DNA from: Methylococcaceae bacterium
GTDB lineage: Bacteria > Pseudomonadota > Gammaproteobacteria > Methylococcales > Methylomonadaceae
Direction: 5' to 3'
DNA: 36,290 bases
Assembly (NCBI GenBank): GCA_947505105.1
Contig: CANNKG010000034.1
Span: 1 to 36,290 of the forward strand
Made by a program: the position numbers and the translations under genes. The notes beneath the pieces were generated by a model. It searched no databases. It saw nothing but the letters and a program-made list of their open reading frames with translations, and was not told where the DNA came from. Below are positions 1 through 8,463 of the stretch, one piece after another (within the stretch, counting starts at the first letter, position 1; each line of letters begins with the position of its first letter).

Positions 1-135
1 CTGGTATCTTAGTGCTTGGGTTAACTGATGGTAGTCTTTCAAGTTCATTCTCGTCTTTAGTCGGATAGAAAAAAGCTTGGCACTATATCAGTTAGCCTTC
101 CTTAATATCCTATTATTGGCGATTGCACTTCGGAG

Positions 136-339
136 TTGAATCCGCCAGTCTTTATTGTCGGTTTGATGATCGTGATCCCTGTGTGCATGATTTATAAAAA
201 AGCAGGGTTTCATCCAGGCTGGGCGGCACTGGTATTTTTACCAGGCTTTGGTCTTTTGTTGACCTTTATCCATTTAGCGTTATTCCCCTGGCCTGCCGAA
301 CAGAAAAATCTTAAACAATTACAAAAAGAGGAGGGATAA
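136..339 (+). CDS. small membrane protein, first of a tandem pair
   Basis: This 67-residue protein is not recognised as a named family. Two hydrophobic stretches (about residues 5-20 and 28-52) suggest two membrane helices. It shares a pattern with the next gene: KAGF, then an aromatic-rich GW segment, a leucine-rich helix with a proline, and a closing WP. This points to tandem duplication, and the pattern loosely resembles other small 'KAGxxGWxxL' integral membrane proteins. The start is uncertain: TTG at 136 has GGAG directly against it, which is too close for a normal ribosome site, and the in-frame ATG at 166 has no clear site. The stop is separated from the next start by only 2 bases, so the two are probably co-transcribed. 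Function unknown. Confidence 0.6.
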   Translation: MNPPVFIVGLMIVIPVCMIYKKAGFHPGWAALVFLPGFGLLLTFIHLALFPWPAEQKNLKQLQKEEG

Positions 340-341
340 AT

Positions 342-542
342 ATGATCCCGTATCTTTTAATCATCGCACTTTTTGGAAGCTTCTGTTTATGGCTAGGCTA
401 TCGGATTCTTGAGAAGGCCGGATTTGATGGTTGGTGGACGCTAGTGTTATTAATACCAGTGATCAATATTATTATGATCTGGTACTTTGCTTTTAACCAC
501 TGGCCTAATTTTCCCAGTGGAATAGCAGAGGATTTAGAATAA
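342..542 (+). CDS. small membrane protein, second of a tandem pair
   Basis: A 66-residue protein with two predicted membrane helices (about residues 3-20 and 32-50) and a short acidic tail ending EDLE. The start is well supported: AGGAGG lies 7 bases before the ATG and overlaps the end of the preceding gene, giving tight coupling. It carries the same KAGF ... GWW ... IP ... WP pattern as its neighbour, so the pair looks paralogous and may form a heteromer. It runs convergently into the GGDEF gene with a gap of 28 bases. No named family is recognised and no function is claimed. Confidence 0.75.
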   Translation: MIPYLLIIALFGSFCLWLGYRILEKAGFDGWWTLVLLIPVINIIMIWYFAFNHWPNFPSGIAEDLE

Positions 543-570
543 CAGATATTCTTGATAGCCCGATCAATAC

Positions 571-3000
571 TTAAAATGAAATGCGTGCCTTACCCTGCTG
601 TTTAGCCGAAAACATGGCTTGATCGGCTGATGCCATTAATTCATCTTTCGATTCAGCATGCGTTGGAAAAATAGCCACGCCGATGCTGCAAGATATATAA
701 ATCTCATGCCCCCATATCAAAAATCGCTCTTCTATTGATTTTAATATTTTTTTAGCTAAATACAGCGCACTTTCCTGTTTCGGCATGTGCACCGCAAGAA
801 TCAAAAATTCATCTCCACCATAGCGACAGACGGTATCGGACTGCCTGACACATTTACGCAAACGTTCTGCCACTTGCTGTAAAAGAATATCTCCGGTGAC
901 ATGTCCATACATGTCATTGACTGGCTTAAATCGATCCAGATCAATATTCAGTATCGCCACTGTCGTGTTATTCCGTTTAGCTTGCAATAGGGCCTGATCA
1001 AATCGATCATGAAACAGTGATCGCGTCGCCAGTCCGGTTAAATTATCATAATACGCCAAATTTTGAGCTTCATTTTCACGCATCTTACGTTTGGTGATAT
1101 CGATACAAGATCCCCTGAACCCCAAAAAATCTCCATGATCATTAAATCGTGGAATCGCGGTATTCATTACCCATCGAAATCGACCAGAAAAATCCTTTAG
1201 TCGATGATCGACCTCGAATGAGCTTCTACTAAGTAATGCTTTCTGAAAAATATCAAGATAATGATGCAAATCATCCGGATGAATTTGTTCTGCCCAACCA
1301 TTGCCAATCTGTTCATTAAGTTTACGCCCCGTAAACTCCAACCAAATATGATTCAAAAAAGTGACTTTACCATCCGTCCCGGACTCCCATATCATGACAG
1401 GAGAATTATCGGCCATTTCGTTAAAACGTTGCTCAATCTCACGCAATCTTTCTTCTATTTCAACACGGTCGGAAATATCATCTTGAACCGACACAATATG
1501 CTTGATTTCATCATGATCATCTAAAATCGGAGAAATCGTCGCCAAAACCCAATACATTTCGCCCGATTTTTTCTTATTACATAACTCACCTTTCCAAGTT
1601 TTACCGGACATCACTGTTGCCCATAAATTTTGGTAAAGCTGCTTTGGTGAGGCGCCCGATTTCAAAATGCGCGGATTTAATTCTTTAATCTCGTCGAGTT
1701 TGTAGCCAGTAAGATTTTCGAACGCACTATTCACATATTCAATTTCACCATACTGATTCGTAATCAAAATCATCCCTGCCGTCTGTTGCACAGCATTAAT
1801 CAACATCTTGATATGTGCGTCTCCAGCCGAAACTGTTTTATTATTTTCTTCGAGAATTTCCTCCAACAATTGCATGTAGGAATTTTCGATGACAGTTAAA
1901 ATATCGCTGAGACTCAAAATCTTTAGGAAATTGCCTTCATAATCAGTTACCGCTAGATGCTTAACTTTTTTAATCTGCATTAACTGTCGTGCTGCTAGTA
2001 ACGAGGTGTCTTCATTAATCGTTACTAGCGGGGTTGGAGCAAATTCTTCAATTTTCATGAGTAGACGCTTTTCAGCGATGAGACTGATCAAATCACGTTC
2101 GGTAAATGAATAAATTTGATTTGGGGTTAATTGAATAATCGATATATCGGTGTGCTTAATTCGCATTCGACGTGCGATTTCAACGACGGGAAGATTCTCG
2201 GTGATCACCAGCGGGCTTTGATAAGCAACCGACTTAACAACTCTGACCGTCATGAAAGACTCGACACCATGACAATAGACTAGATCCGTCTGACTCACGA
2301 TGCCATAGGCTTGCGCTGCTTTATCCACAACCAATAAATGCCCAATACTTTTACTACGCATGAGCACCACCGCATCACTGATGGGCTTCCAATCTTCAAT
2401 AGTGACGACATCATTCATAAGCGTCCCAATCTGAATATCGAAAACTGAGGGGACGGACAAATCCAATTTCATTGCATCAGTTTCAGTCCAAATACCTACT
2501 GGATTGCCGTTTTGTAGCACAATCAGCGAACTTGTTTCAGATTTTTGCAGCAGACAGGCTACATCAAGGACGGTGGTATGGTATTGACAGGTCAACAGAT
2601 CTCTATTAGCAATTTCAGCTAAAGTCTTAGGTCTTGAAATATTGGTTTTTTTTTCTCTACGTTTTCGTCGCTCAATGTTCAGAGAAACATTTCCTACAAA
2701 ACGATAACCTCGCCCATACTCAGTCTTGATTAAAAGTTCCGACCCTGGACTCACCTCACGCAGCCGAGCTTTTATGACCGATATACATCTTGCGATACTC
2801 TCATCGGAAGTCGATGGCTCAGACCAAGCCGAAGAAATAATTTGCTCCTTGGTGACCAACTCGCCGCTATTTTCCACAAGCAGACTCAGAACTGCCAATT
2901 CTTTTGGCCGAAGGTTAAGTTTTATGCCGCTTTCATGGAAAACACCGAGTTCGCTATCAACTTTAAAATAGCCAGTTGTGGCTTGAAACTTTCGCTCCAT
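571..3000 (-). CDS. winged-helix / CBS / PAS / GGDEF fusion (DNA-binding diguanylate cyclase)
   Basis: An 809-residue cytosolic protein with no membrane segment or signal peptide. Order of domains: an OmpR/PhoB/ToxR-type winged helix (about residues 10-105, with the wing motif TEYGRGYRF); four CBS motifs (about 130-375) ending in G-x-x-T/S-x-x-D-like signatures such as GIWTETD and GIVSQTD, the third and fourth less typical; two PAS domains (about 395-515 and 525-645); and a C-terminal GGDEF domain. The GGDEF motif is intact near residue 728 and an RQSD I-site sits five residues before it, so active and product-inhibited cyclic-di-GMP synthesis from GTP is expected. There is no receiver or EAL domain. 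The ATG at 3000 is preferred (AAGG just upstream); an in-frame TTG at 3033 would add 11 residues but has no ribosome site. By family knowledge CBS pairs bind adenine nucleotides; the target promoter and signal are unknown. Confidence 0.93.
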   Translation of the reverse strand: MERKFQATTGYFKVDSELGVFHESGIKLNLRPKELAVLSLLVENSGELVTKEQIISSAWSEPSTSDESIARCISVIKARLREVSPGSELLIKTEYGRGYRFVGNVSLNIERRKRREKKTNISRPKTLAEIANRDLLTCQYHTTVLDVACLLQKSETSSLIVLQNGNPVGIWTETDAMKLDLSVPSVFDIQIGTLMNDVVTIEDWKPISDAVVLMRSKSIGHLLVVDKAAQAYGIVSQTDLVYCHGVESFMTVRVVKSVAYQSPLVITENLPVVEIARRMRIKHTDISIIQLTPNQIYSFTERDLISLIAEKRLLMKIEEFAPTPLVTINEDTSLLAARQLMQIKKVKHLAVTDYEGNFLKILSLSDILTVIENSYMQLLEEILEENNKTVSAGDAHIKMLINAVQQTAGMILITNQYGEIEYVNSAFENLTGYKLDEIKELNPRILKSGASPKQLYQNLWATVMSGKTWKGELCNKKKSGEMYWVLATISPILDDHDEIKHIVSVQDDISDRVEIEERLREIEQRFNEMADNSPVMIWESGTDGKVTFLNHIWLEFTGRKLNEQIGNGWAEQIHPDDLHHYLDIFQKALLSRSSFEVDHRLKDFSGRFRWVMNTAIPRFNDHGDFLGFRGSCIDITKRKMRENEAQNLAYYDNLTGLATRSLFHDRFDQALLQAKRNNTTVAILNIDLDRFKPVNDMYGHVTGDILLQQVAERLRKCVRQSDTVCRYGGDEFLILAVHMPKQESALYLAKKILKSIEERFLIWGHEIYISCSIGVAIFPTHAESKDELMASADQAMFSAKQQGKARISF

Positions 3001-3033
3001 ACTAACCTTGTTCAATTTTAGGTAAAGTTCCAA

Positions 3034-3489
3034 TAAGAATTTGTAAAATACGCAAATGGCATATGCACAGCTTTTAGCATATTATCGCAAAATCAAAATA
3101 TTAATCATTACACAACACTACTAGGCAATGGTAAGGAATTAGTAAGAATTGAAAATCTTCTCCTAAGCAGAAATCATCTATTAAAACTCGTTCATTATTT
3201 ATAAGACATTTGAAGCATAAATCAAACCAGCTAATTCCAGCTCTATTCTACGCACACCAAAAATAAAAACTTAAAAATCAGCCATTTCGATTAAAAAACG
3301 AGATTCTTTACTTTTATGTTTAATTGGATATATTAAGCGAGTTGTTTACATCAAGTGTTTTTCTAAACGTCATGTAATATTTGACTTTAGCTTTTCACTG
3401 TCAACAACAAATCCCAATCAGATACTTTACAAAAAATCTGTTCTTGAGAAGCATAATTTATCAAAATAATTTCCAACTATGGTGCAAAA
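3034..3489. other. AT-rich intergenic region
   Basis: This stretch separates the GGDEF fusion gene (-) from a possible small gene (+). It should hold the promoter of the fusion gene and perhaps its own DNA target, since its product has a winged helix. AT-rich hexamers are plentiful, but no convincing minus-strand promoter pair, no long inverted repeat and no RNA gene could be picked out by eye. Confidence 0.4.
3444..3472 (+). promoter_or_regulatory. candidate promoter for the 30-residue ORF
   Basis: TTGAGA at 3444-3449 and TAATTT at 3467-3472 are separated by 17 bases and lie just upstream of the small ORF at 3490. In such AT-rich DNA this match may be by chance. Confidence 0.3.
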
Positions 3490-3582
3490 ATGAAAATTGA
3501 CGAGATCGACTATCAAAAATTTATTGTGTATTACTTCATTGGCTTTATTCTGCTCGGTTTTCTAATAATGTCATTCGTATAA
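3490..3582 (+). CDS. possible 30-residue single-helix membrane peptide
   Basis: An ATG-started ORF of 30 codons. Its first ten residues are charged (MKIDEIDYQK), followed by about 19 strongly hydrophobic residues (FIVYYFIGFILLGFLIMSFV region), the layout of small single-pass membrane peptides. It has a candidate promoter at 3444-3472 and a 13-bp inverted repeat 35 bases after its stop, so it looks like a self-contained unit. Against it: no clear ribosome site (only GGTG before the ATG), and AT-rich DNA readily encodes hydrophobic residues by chance. No homologue is recognised. Confidence 0.4.
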   Translation: MKIDEIDYQKFIVYYFIGFILLGFLIMSFV

Positions 3583-3617
3583 TGTTTAAGCAGAATTACT
3601 CCATTCATCAAACGGAA

Positions 3618-3660
3618 TTGGCTTGTATAATATTTATCCAATATTTGTTATACAAGCCAA
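3618..3660. terminator. 13-bp perfect inverted repeat, likely bidirectional terminator
   Basis: TTGGCTTGTATAA (3618-3630) and its exact complement TTATACAAGCCAA (3648-3660) flank a 17-base AT-rich loop. It lies between the converging small ORF (+) and rimO (-). There is no strong T-run on either side, so termination efficiency is uncertain. Confidence 0.55.
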
Positions 3661-3685
3661 GATAAAGATTTTCGTCCAAATTTGA

Positions 3686-4999
3686 TTAGTCTACCAAACG
3701 CCCCCAGAGATCATATTCATCAGCTTCTTCAAATTCAACTTCGACAAAATCGCCTACGTTTAATTCTGTAGCACCATCGATGAAAACCTGACCATCAATT
3801 TCAGGAGCATCAGCCCGGCTTCGAGCGACCGCACCTTCAGCCACCACCTCATCGACCAACACTCTCTCAGTCTTGCCAACTTTTTGTTGCAGGCGAGCAG
3901 TACTAATTTTCATTTGATGGGCCATAAAACGCTCTAACCGTTCCTGCTTGACCGATTCCGGCAATGCATCGGGCAACTCGTTGGCTGCGGCGCCTTTCAC
4001 GGGTGAATATGCAAAGCAACCGACTCTATCGAGCTGTGCCACTGTTAAAAATTGTAATAATTCTTCAAATTCCTGCTCGGTTTCGCCAGGAAATCCCACT
4101 ATAAAAGTACTGCGCAACGTTATATCAGGACATTGTTTGCGCCAACCCACAATTCTTTCAAGCGTATTTTCAACCGCAGCCGGTCTTTTCATCAATTTCA
4201 AAATTCGACTACTGGCATGCTGAAACGGAATATCCAGGTAAGGCAATATTTTACCTTCAGCCATCAAGGGGATAATTTTATCGATATGCGGATACGGGTA
4301 AACATAATGCATTCTGACCCAGATCCCTAAATCTCCTAACGCGGAAGCTAAATCAAAAATATTGGTCTGCAGTTCTCGCCCATGCCAAGGATACGCCTGA
4401 TATTTAAGATCAACCCCATAGGCACCAGTATCCTGAGAAATCACCAATAATTCTTTTACACCAGCGTCTACTAATTGCTCAGCATCACGCAAAACCTCGG
4501 ATATGGGCCGACTGACTAAATCCCCCCGCATTGACGGAATAATGCAAAAACTACAGCGTTGATTACAGCCTTCGGAAATTTTCAGATAAGCATAATGATT
4601 GGGTGTTAATTTAATTCCTTGAGGTGGGATCAAATTCGTAAATGGATCATGGGGCGCCGGAAGATGCTCATGCACCGCACTAACCACTTCCTCTAAAGCA
4701 TGTGCGCCAGTGATTTTTAAAACCGCCGGATGGCGCTGTCTAATTTCATCGGCTCGAGCTCCCAAACAGCCGGTGACAATCACTCGGCCATTCTCTGCCA
4801 GAGCTTCACCAATACTATCAAGCGATTCTTCTACCGCCGCATCAATAAAACCACAAGTATTCACGATGACAAGATCAGCATTCTGATACGTCGCAGAGAC
4901 TTCATAACCCTCAGAACGCAATCGAGTTAAAATTTGCTCACTATCAACCAGCGCCTTGGGGCAACCCAAGCTAATAAAACCAACATGTGGCGTATTCAT
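3686..4999 (-). CDS. rimO: ribosomal protein S12 methylthiotransferase RimO
   Basis: A radical-SAM enzyme that by family knowledge methylthiolates the conserved aspartate of ribosomal protein S12, using two iron-sulfur clusters. Length 437 residues (E. coli RimO about 441). The N-terminal methylthiotransferase domain opens with [15 protein letters not shown], whose cysteine is the first ligand of the auxiliary cluster; further cysteines lie in VNTCGF and VTGCLG. The radical-SAM motif is [11 protein letters not shown] (CxxxCxxC) near residue 145. The C-terminal ~70 residues fit a TRAM domain. [10 protein letters not shown] distinguishes it from MiaB. The ATG at 4999 has a GAGAGA stretch upstream. 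It is divergent from lptF and stands alone. Confidence 0.96.
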   Translation of the reverse strand: MNTPHVGFISLGCPKALVDSEQILTRLRSEGYEVSATYQNADLVIVNTCGFIDAAVEESLDSIGEALAENGRVIVTGCLGARADEIRQRHPAVLKITGAHALEEVVSAVHEHLPAPHDPFTNLIPPQGIKLTPNHYAYLKISEGCNQRCSFCIIPSMRGDLVSRPISEVLRDAEQLVDAGVKELLVISQDTGAYGVDLKYQAYPWHGRELQTNIFDLASALGDLGIWVRMHYVYPYPHIDKIIPLMAEGKILPYLDIPFQHASSRILKLMKRPAAVENTLERIVGWRKQCPDITLRSTFIVGFPGETEQEFEELLQFLTVAQLDRVGCFAYSPVKGAAANELPDALPESVKQERLERFMAHQMKISTARLQQKVGKTERVLVDEVVAEGAVARSRADAPEIDGQVFIDGATELNVGDFVEVEFEEADEYDLWGRLVD

Positions 5000-5137
5000 T
5001 TAGTCTCTCTATATAGGTAATAAAAGGTCAAATTTACGAGGTGGGACATTATATAGCAACTCGATACTTTAAACCCTTTGCCTTATCCAAATTTTAAAAA
5101 CAAGCGTCTAAACAAATTCAGATATTTAGTAGATAAA

Positions 5138-5165
5138 TTGATCGACACCTAACTCACACTATTTA
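5138..5165 (+). promoter_or_regulatory. candidate promoter for lptF-lptG
   Basis: TTGATC at 5138-5143 and TATTTA at 5160-5165 are 16 bases apart, in the 255-base divergent region between rimO and lptF. A second weak pair ending in CATAAT lies nearer the gene, so the assignment is tentative. Confidence 0.25.
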
Positions 5166-5254
5166 GTTATTTATCTGTCGGTAAAATAACTTCATAATAG
5201 CGCCATTGAACAAAACGCAAATCGTACATTCTTCAAAACCCCAAAGAGGACACC

Positions 5255-6388
5255 TTGAGCATTGATTCACCAGCGCGGAATAAACTAAAATCCGGCAGCA
5301 TCCTCCGAATAGTCGACAAAATGATTATTCAAGATTTTCTAAAAACCATGGCCGCAGTTTTGTCAGCGATTGTTATCATTATTGTTAGCCGGAATTTTAT
5401 CAGCATCCTTAAATTGGCCATCAATGGACAACTTGCTAAAGACACCTTGATGCATTATTTCACGTTAAAAGTGATTGTCGTTTCCATAAACTTGTTACCG
5501 GTATCGACATTTATCGCAATTTTAATGATTCTTGGCCGCATGTACCGCGACCAGGAAATGACGGCCTTAGCAGCTGCAGGCGTAGGGCTAGGGGGCATTT
5601 ATCGAGCCATTTTTTTAATCATTTTTCCAATATTTCTGATCTCAGGAGCCTGCGCTTTATTTTCAGCGCCGTGGGCAGAAGCCCAAATGAAGCTCCTAAT
5701 TCACAAAGACGCCCAGACCGCCGATCTACGAGGCATTTCCGCCGGACGATTTAGTGAATACAGTCATGGCGACCTCGTGGTGTACGTCGAAAAAATTTCT
5801 ACTGATAAACGCCTGGAAGGCATTTTTGTGCAAGATCGACAACATGGAAAACTTTCGGTAGTCAATGCAAGCTCAGGCTACATTAAAGATCTGGAGGACG
5901 GGAGCTACATCGTTTTAAATGAGGGTGAGCGTGTTCAAGGCAATCCGGGAAACGCTAATTTGGTTATTGAAAAATTCGCCGAATATGCCGTACGCATTGA
6001 GAAAAAAACCTCAACTCTGCAACTGGATTTAGAAGCGGTAGAAAGTATTCCCCTATGGATTTCCGGTCGGACAGTTGACATAGCCGAACTCCAGCGGCGC
6101 ATTTCAATCCCGCTTGGTATTATCGTACTTGCCTTTTTGGCGGTTCCTCTCGCAAAACTATCCCCTCGCAGCGGCATTTACGGCAATATATTTTTAGCCT
6201 TTATCATCTATTTCAGCTATGAGAATCTTCGCAAAGTAGCCCATAGTTGGATTGTTACCAATAAATTGATGTTGTGGCCTGGATTTGCCACAGTCTATAT
6301 ATTTTTATTAGCAACAGGAGTCTTTTTAATCATTCGACTCTATGGCTGGCGCTGGTTGCTCCTTATCCTTAAAAAGCAGGCTCAATAA
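5255..6388 (+). CDS. lptF: LPS export system permease LptF
   Basis: Inner-membrane permease that pairs with LptG and the ATPase LptB to extract lipopolysaccharide and pass it to LptC/LptA. The 377-residue protein shows the YjgP/YjgQ family layout: three N-terminal membrane helices (to about residue 135), a periplasmic beta-rich domain (about 140-260), then three C-terminal helices. The NLLPVSTFIAIL and RMYRDQEMTALAAAG segments are typical of the family's coupling region. The start is TTG, supported by AGAGGA five bases upstream; the first in-frame ATG would remove the conserved beginning. Only one base separates it from the preferred lptG start. Confidence 0.93.
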   Translation: MSIDSPARNKLKSGSILRIVDKMIIQDFLKTMAAVLSAIVIIIVSRNFISILKLAINGQLAKDTLMHYFTLKVIVVSINLLPVSTFIAILMILGRMYRDQEMTALAAAGVGLGGIYRAIFLIIFPIFLISGACALFSAPWAEAQMKLLIHKDAQTADLRGISAGRFSEYSHGDLVVYVEKISTDKRLEGIFVQDRQHGKLSVVNASSGYIKDLEDGSYIVLNEGERVQGNPGNANLVIEKFAEYAVRIEKKTSTLQLDLEAVESIPLWISGRTVDIAELQRRISIPLGIIVLAFLAVPLAKLSPRSGIYGNIFLAFIIYFSYENLRKVAHSWIVTNKLMLWPGFATVYIFLLATGVFLIIRLYGWRWLLLILKKQAQ

Positions 6389-6389
6389 A

Positions 6390-7460
6390 GTGAATATTGT
6401 AAACACCTATATTGTTAGAGAAATCCTGAAAGGCTCCCTCGTTGCACTCATTGTGTTATTAACCTTATTCAATCTGTTTACCTTTAGCGACGAATTAAAA
6501 GATATCGGCAAAGGAGATTATCAACTACGAGAGATCATGCTGTATCTCGCCCTCATCTCGCCAACGGTACTCTACGAATTAATGCCAGCTTCAGCGTTGC
6601 TTGGTAGCCTTTTTGTCATGGGCTCTATGGCAAACAATCGCGAACTCGTCGCAATGCAGGCCGCAGGCTTATCGGTTTTTGGAATTATTAAAGCGATTTT
6701 GCTTGCCGGTTTGATTTTGGCGATTATTGACGTGATTATCGGCGAATTTATAGCACCCGACACCCAACAAGATGCCCAGATTCTTCGATCAACCGCACAA
6801 AATAAACAGATTGTCTTACAAACACGCTATGGATTATGGCTACGAGAAGGAAATACCTTTATCAATATTCGCCAAATTGCCTCAGGTGACAAAATGGCTG
6901 ATATCAATATGTACCAGCTCAATGACAATTTTCATGTCATCAAAATACTGCATGCCAATGAAGCAAATTTTATCAGCAATAACCGCTGGTTACTGAATCA
7001 AGTCAAATTAACCCAGCTTAATCCAGAACGAATTACCACCCTCGAAACACCCGAACAAACTTGGGAGTCCAACATTGGCCCAGAACTTCTCAATATGGTA
7101 GCCGTTTCAGCAGACAACTTGTCGCTCTATGATTTGAAAATGTATGTCGATTTTTTGAGAAACAACAATCAAAAATCTCAGGTTTTTGAATTGGCATTAT
7201 GGGGAAGAATCGTCAATCCACTGGTTATTTTTGTAATGTTGCTCGTTTCAGCACCATTTGTGATCGGGATTAAACGCGGTATTAGCGTTGGCTCCCGCAT
7301 AATGATTGGTGTTGCAATCGGAATGAGTTTCAATGTCTTTGATAAAATCACCGGACACCTTGGCTTGATTTATGACTTAAATCCCGCCCTAATGGCCTTT
7401 TTACCCAGCATGCTAGTTTTGAGTATTGGGCTTTACACAATTTCTCGTATGCGCGTTTGA
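6390..7460 (+). CDS. lptG: LPS export system permease LptG
   Basis: Second permease subunit of the LptBFG transporter. At 356 residues (E. coli 360) it begins VNIVNTYIVREILKGS, close to the family N terminus, and has six predicted helices around a periplasmic domain. The SPTVLYELMPASALLGSLF and NRELVAMQAAG segments are the coupling-helix signature. The start chosen is GTG at 6390, one base after the lptF stop, with AGG in the lptF tail as ribosome site; a longer frame starting at 6342 overlaps lptF and lacks support. The stop is 7 bases from the convergent RDD gene, with no obvious terminator between them. Confidence 0.93.
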   Translation: MNIVNTYIVREILKGSLVALIVLLTLFNLFTFSDELKDIGKGDYQLREIMLYLALISPTVLYELMPASALLGSLFVMGSMANNRELVAMQAAGLSVFGIIKAILLAGLILAIIDVIIGEFIAPDTQQDAQILRSTAQNKQIVLQTRYGLWLREGNTFINIRQIASGDKMADINMYQLNDNFHVIKILHANEANFISNNRWLLNQVKLTQLNPERITTLETPEQTWESNIGPELLNMVAVSADNLSLYDLKMYVDFLRNNNQKSQVFELALWGRIVNPLVIFVMLLVSAPFVIGIKRGISVGSRIMIGVAIGMSFNVFDKITGHLGLIYDLNPALMAFLPSMLVLSIGLYTISRMRV

Positions 7461-7467
7461 TAATTAG

Positions 7468-7899
7468 CTAATCCATAAAATACACTGTGCTTTTTGACCA
7501 ATAATCGAACCAAGCATAGTGATTTTTATCGAAGATAATCCAGAAGAATCCGATACCGAAAAAAATCAATACCAACACCCCACCAAAAAACCTATATGCA
7601 GCTTGCCGCCAATTTAGCGCCCGTTGATCAAAGCTGAGTAACCTGATGTTCCAAGCTTTAAGCCCTAGTGTTTGCCCACCATGAGTCCAAAACCACCCAT
7701 AGAAGCCAAAACTGATACCTAACAGATAGATCGGATAGAAAAACTGATCCGAGCTAAACGCCTGACCTCCGTTCAAAGGAAGCAATAACGCCGTTGCTAC
7801 AAACCAAACAGCCAGAAGCAATAGTGCATCATAGGTTACCGCGGCCAAACGGCGAAGAAAACTAGGTCGAACTGAAAGATTTCGACCGTGTTCCATCAT
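7468..7899 (-). CDS. RDD-family membrane protein
   Basis: A 143-residue protein matching the RDD domain: FLRRLAAVTYDALLL contains the arginine and aspartate that name the family, followed by membrane helices at about residues 25-42, 60-78 and 105-125, with the family-like TLGLKAWNIRLL segment between. Function of the family is poorly known. The ATG at 7899 (or the next codon, 7896) is preferred over an upstream in-frame TTG at 7920 that has no ribosome site. It is probably co-transcribed with the small membrane gene 28 bases upstream. Confidence 0.85.
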   Translation of the reverse strand: MMEHGRNLSVRPSFLRRLAAVTYDALLLLAVWFVATALLLPLNGGQAFSSDQFFYPIYLLGISFGFYGWFWTHGGQTLGLKAWNIRLLSFDQRALNWRQAAYRFFGGVLVLIFFGIGFFWIIFDKNHYAWFDYWSKSTVYFMD

Positions 7900-7927
7900 T
7901 ATCTTTAACCGCGCCGACAATAGACTA

Positions 7928-8104
7928 CTATTTGAATAATGCCAGTTTTTGCCCGAAATACATACACATAACGACTAATGAACCCAGCATAATCGCGCTA
8001 AAAACAAAAGGCGGGCGGTGAAATAACAGAATAAAAAAATCTGCTACGAATATACTTGTTAAAATCGGACTTTCAATCAAACCAGAAATAAATTTTTTAA
8101 ACAT
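7928..8104 (-). CDS. 58-residue two-helix membrane protein, unknown
   Basis: A short protein starting MFKKFISGL with two hydrophobic segments (about residues 12-28 and 34-53) and a lysine at each end, so probably a helical hairpin with both ends in the cytoplasm. The ATG at 8104 has a GGGGGGA ribosome-binding stretch just upstream; an in-frame GTG at 8119 is less likely. It precedes the RDD gene in the same direction. No family is recognised. Confidence 0.6.
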   Translation of the reverse strand: MFKKFISGLIESPILTSIFVADFFILLFHRPPFVFSAIMLGSLVVMCMYFGQKLALFK

Positions 8105-8463
8105 GGTCCCCCCAATCACTTATACTACAATTGTTAATTTGAATAATTTTTTATTGTACAATACTGATCACGTCGGCTCATTGTTTGAGATAAACAGACT
8201 TTAATCAACCAAAGAACAACAAATTTCACGATTAAATCCTCTAAATCCCCGCGACGACTGCGATCAATTTCTCTTACAAAACAAGCCAATTGATTGCCAC
8301 ATTTGATCCTTGGCCGCTGAATTTAAAGCACGACATACCCTAGTTATTACAGCTAGGGATTTTACTATATTCAAAAGTAAATTGTAAAAATAATGCTGCA
8401 ATTTAAGCTAAAACTTAGCGTGTGGTATGATATTAAGAACAGTATTTATATAACTTAGGAATT
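8105..8463. other. divergent intergenic region before pcnB
   Basis: This region holds the promoters of the small membrane gene (-) and pcnB (+). A hairpin of CCCTAG (8338-8343) and CTAGGG (8353-8358), followed by ATTTTA, lies in its second half and could end a short transcript, but no gene or convincing small RNA was identified before it. Confidence 0.35.
8403..8431 (+). promoter_or_regulatory. candidate extended -10 promoter for pcnB
   Basis: TATGAT at 8426-8431 is preceded by TGG, an extended -10 feature. TTAAGC at 8403-8408, 17 bases upstream, is a poor -35 match. It lies about 33 bases before the pcnB start. Confidence 0.4.

Noticed and set aside
1-70. Short open stretches on both strands at the left edge (plus-strand frame ending at 65; minus-strand frame reading from about 75 to 1).
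   Set aside because: Neither has a recognisable start or family, and both are too short to judge without the sequence beyond the edge.
1261-1524. 87-codon plus-strand ORF opposite the cyclase gene.
   Set aside because: Shadow of the PAS-coding region; no ribosome site or protein-like family.
6342-6389. Longer N terminus of lptG inside lptF.
   Set aside because: The extra residues are not LptG-like, and the GTG one base after the lptF stop gives the expected length.
8338-8358. Small RNA ending at the CCCTAG/CTAGGG hairpin upstream of pcnB.
   Set aside because: The stem is only 6 bp and no convincing promoter was found at the right distance.
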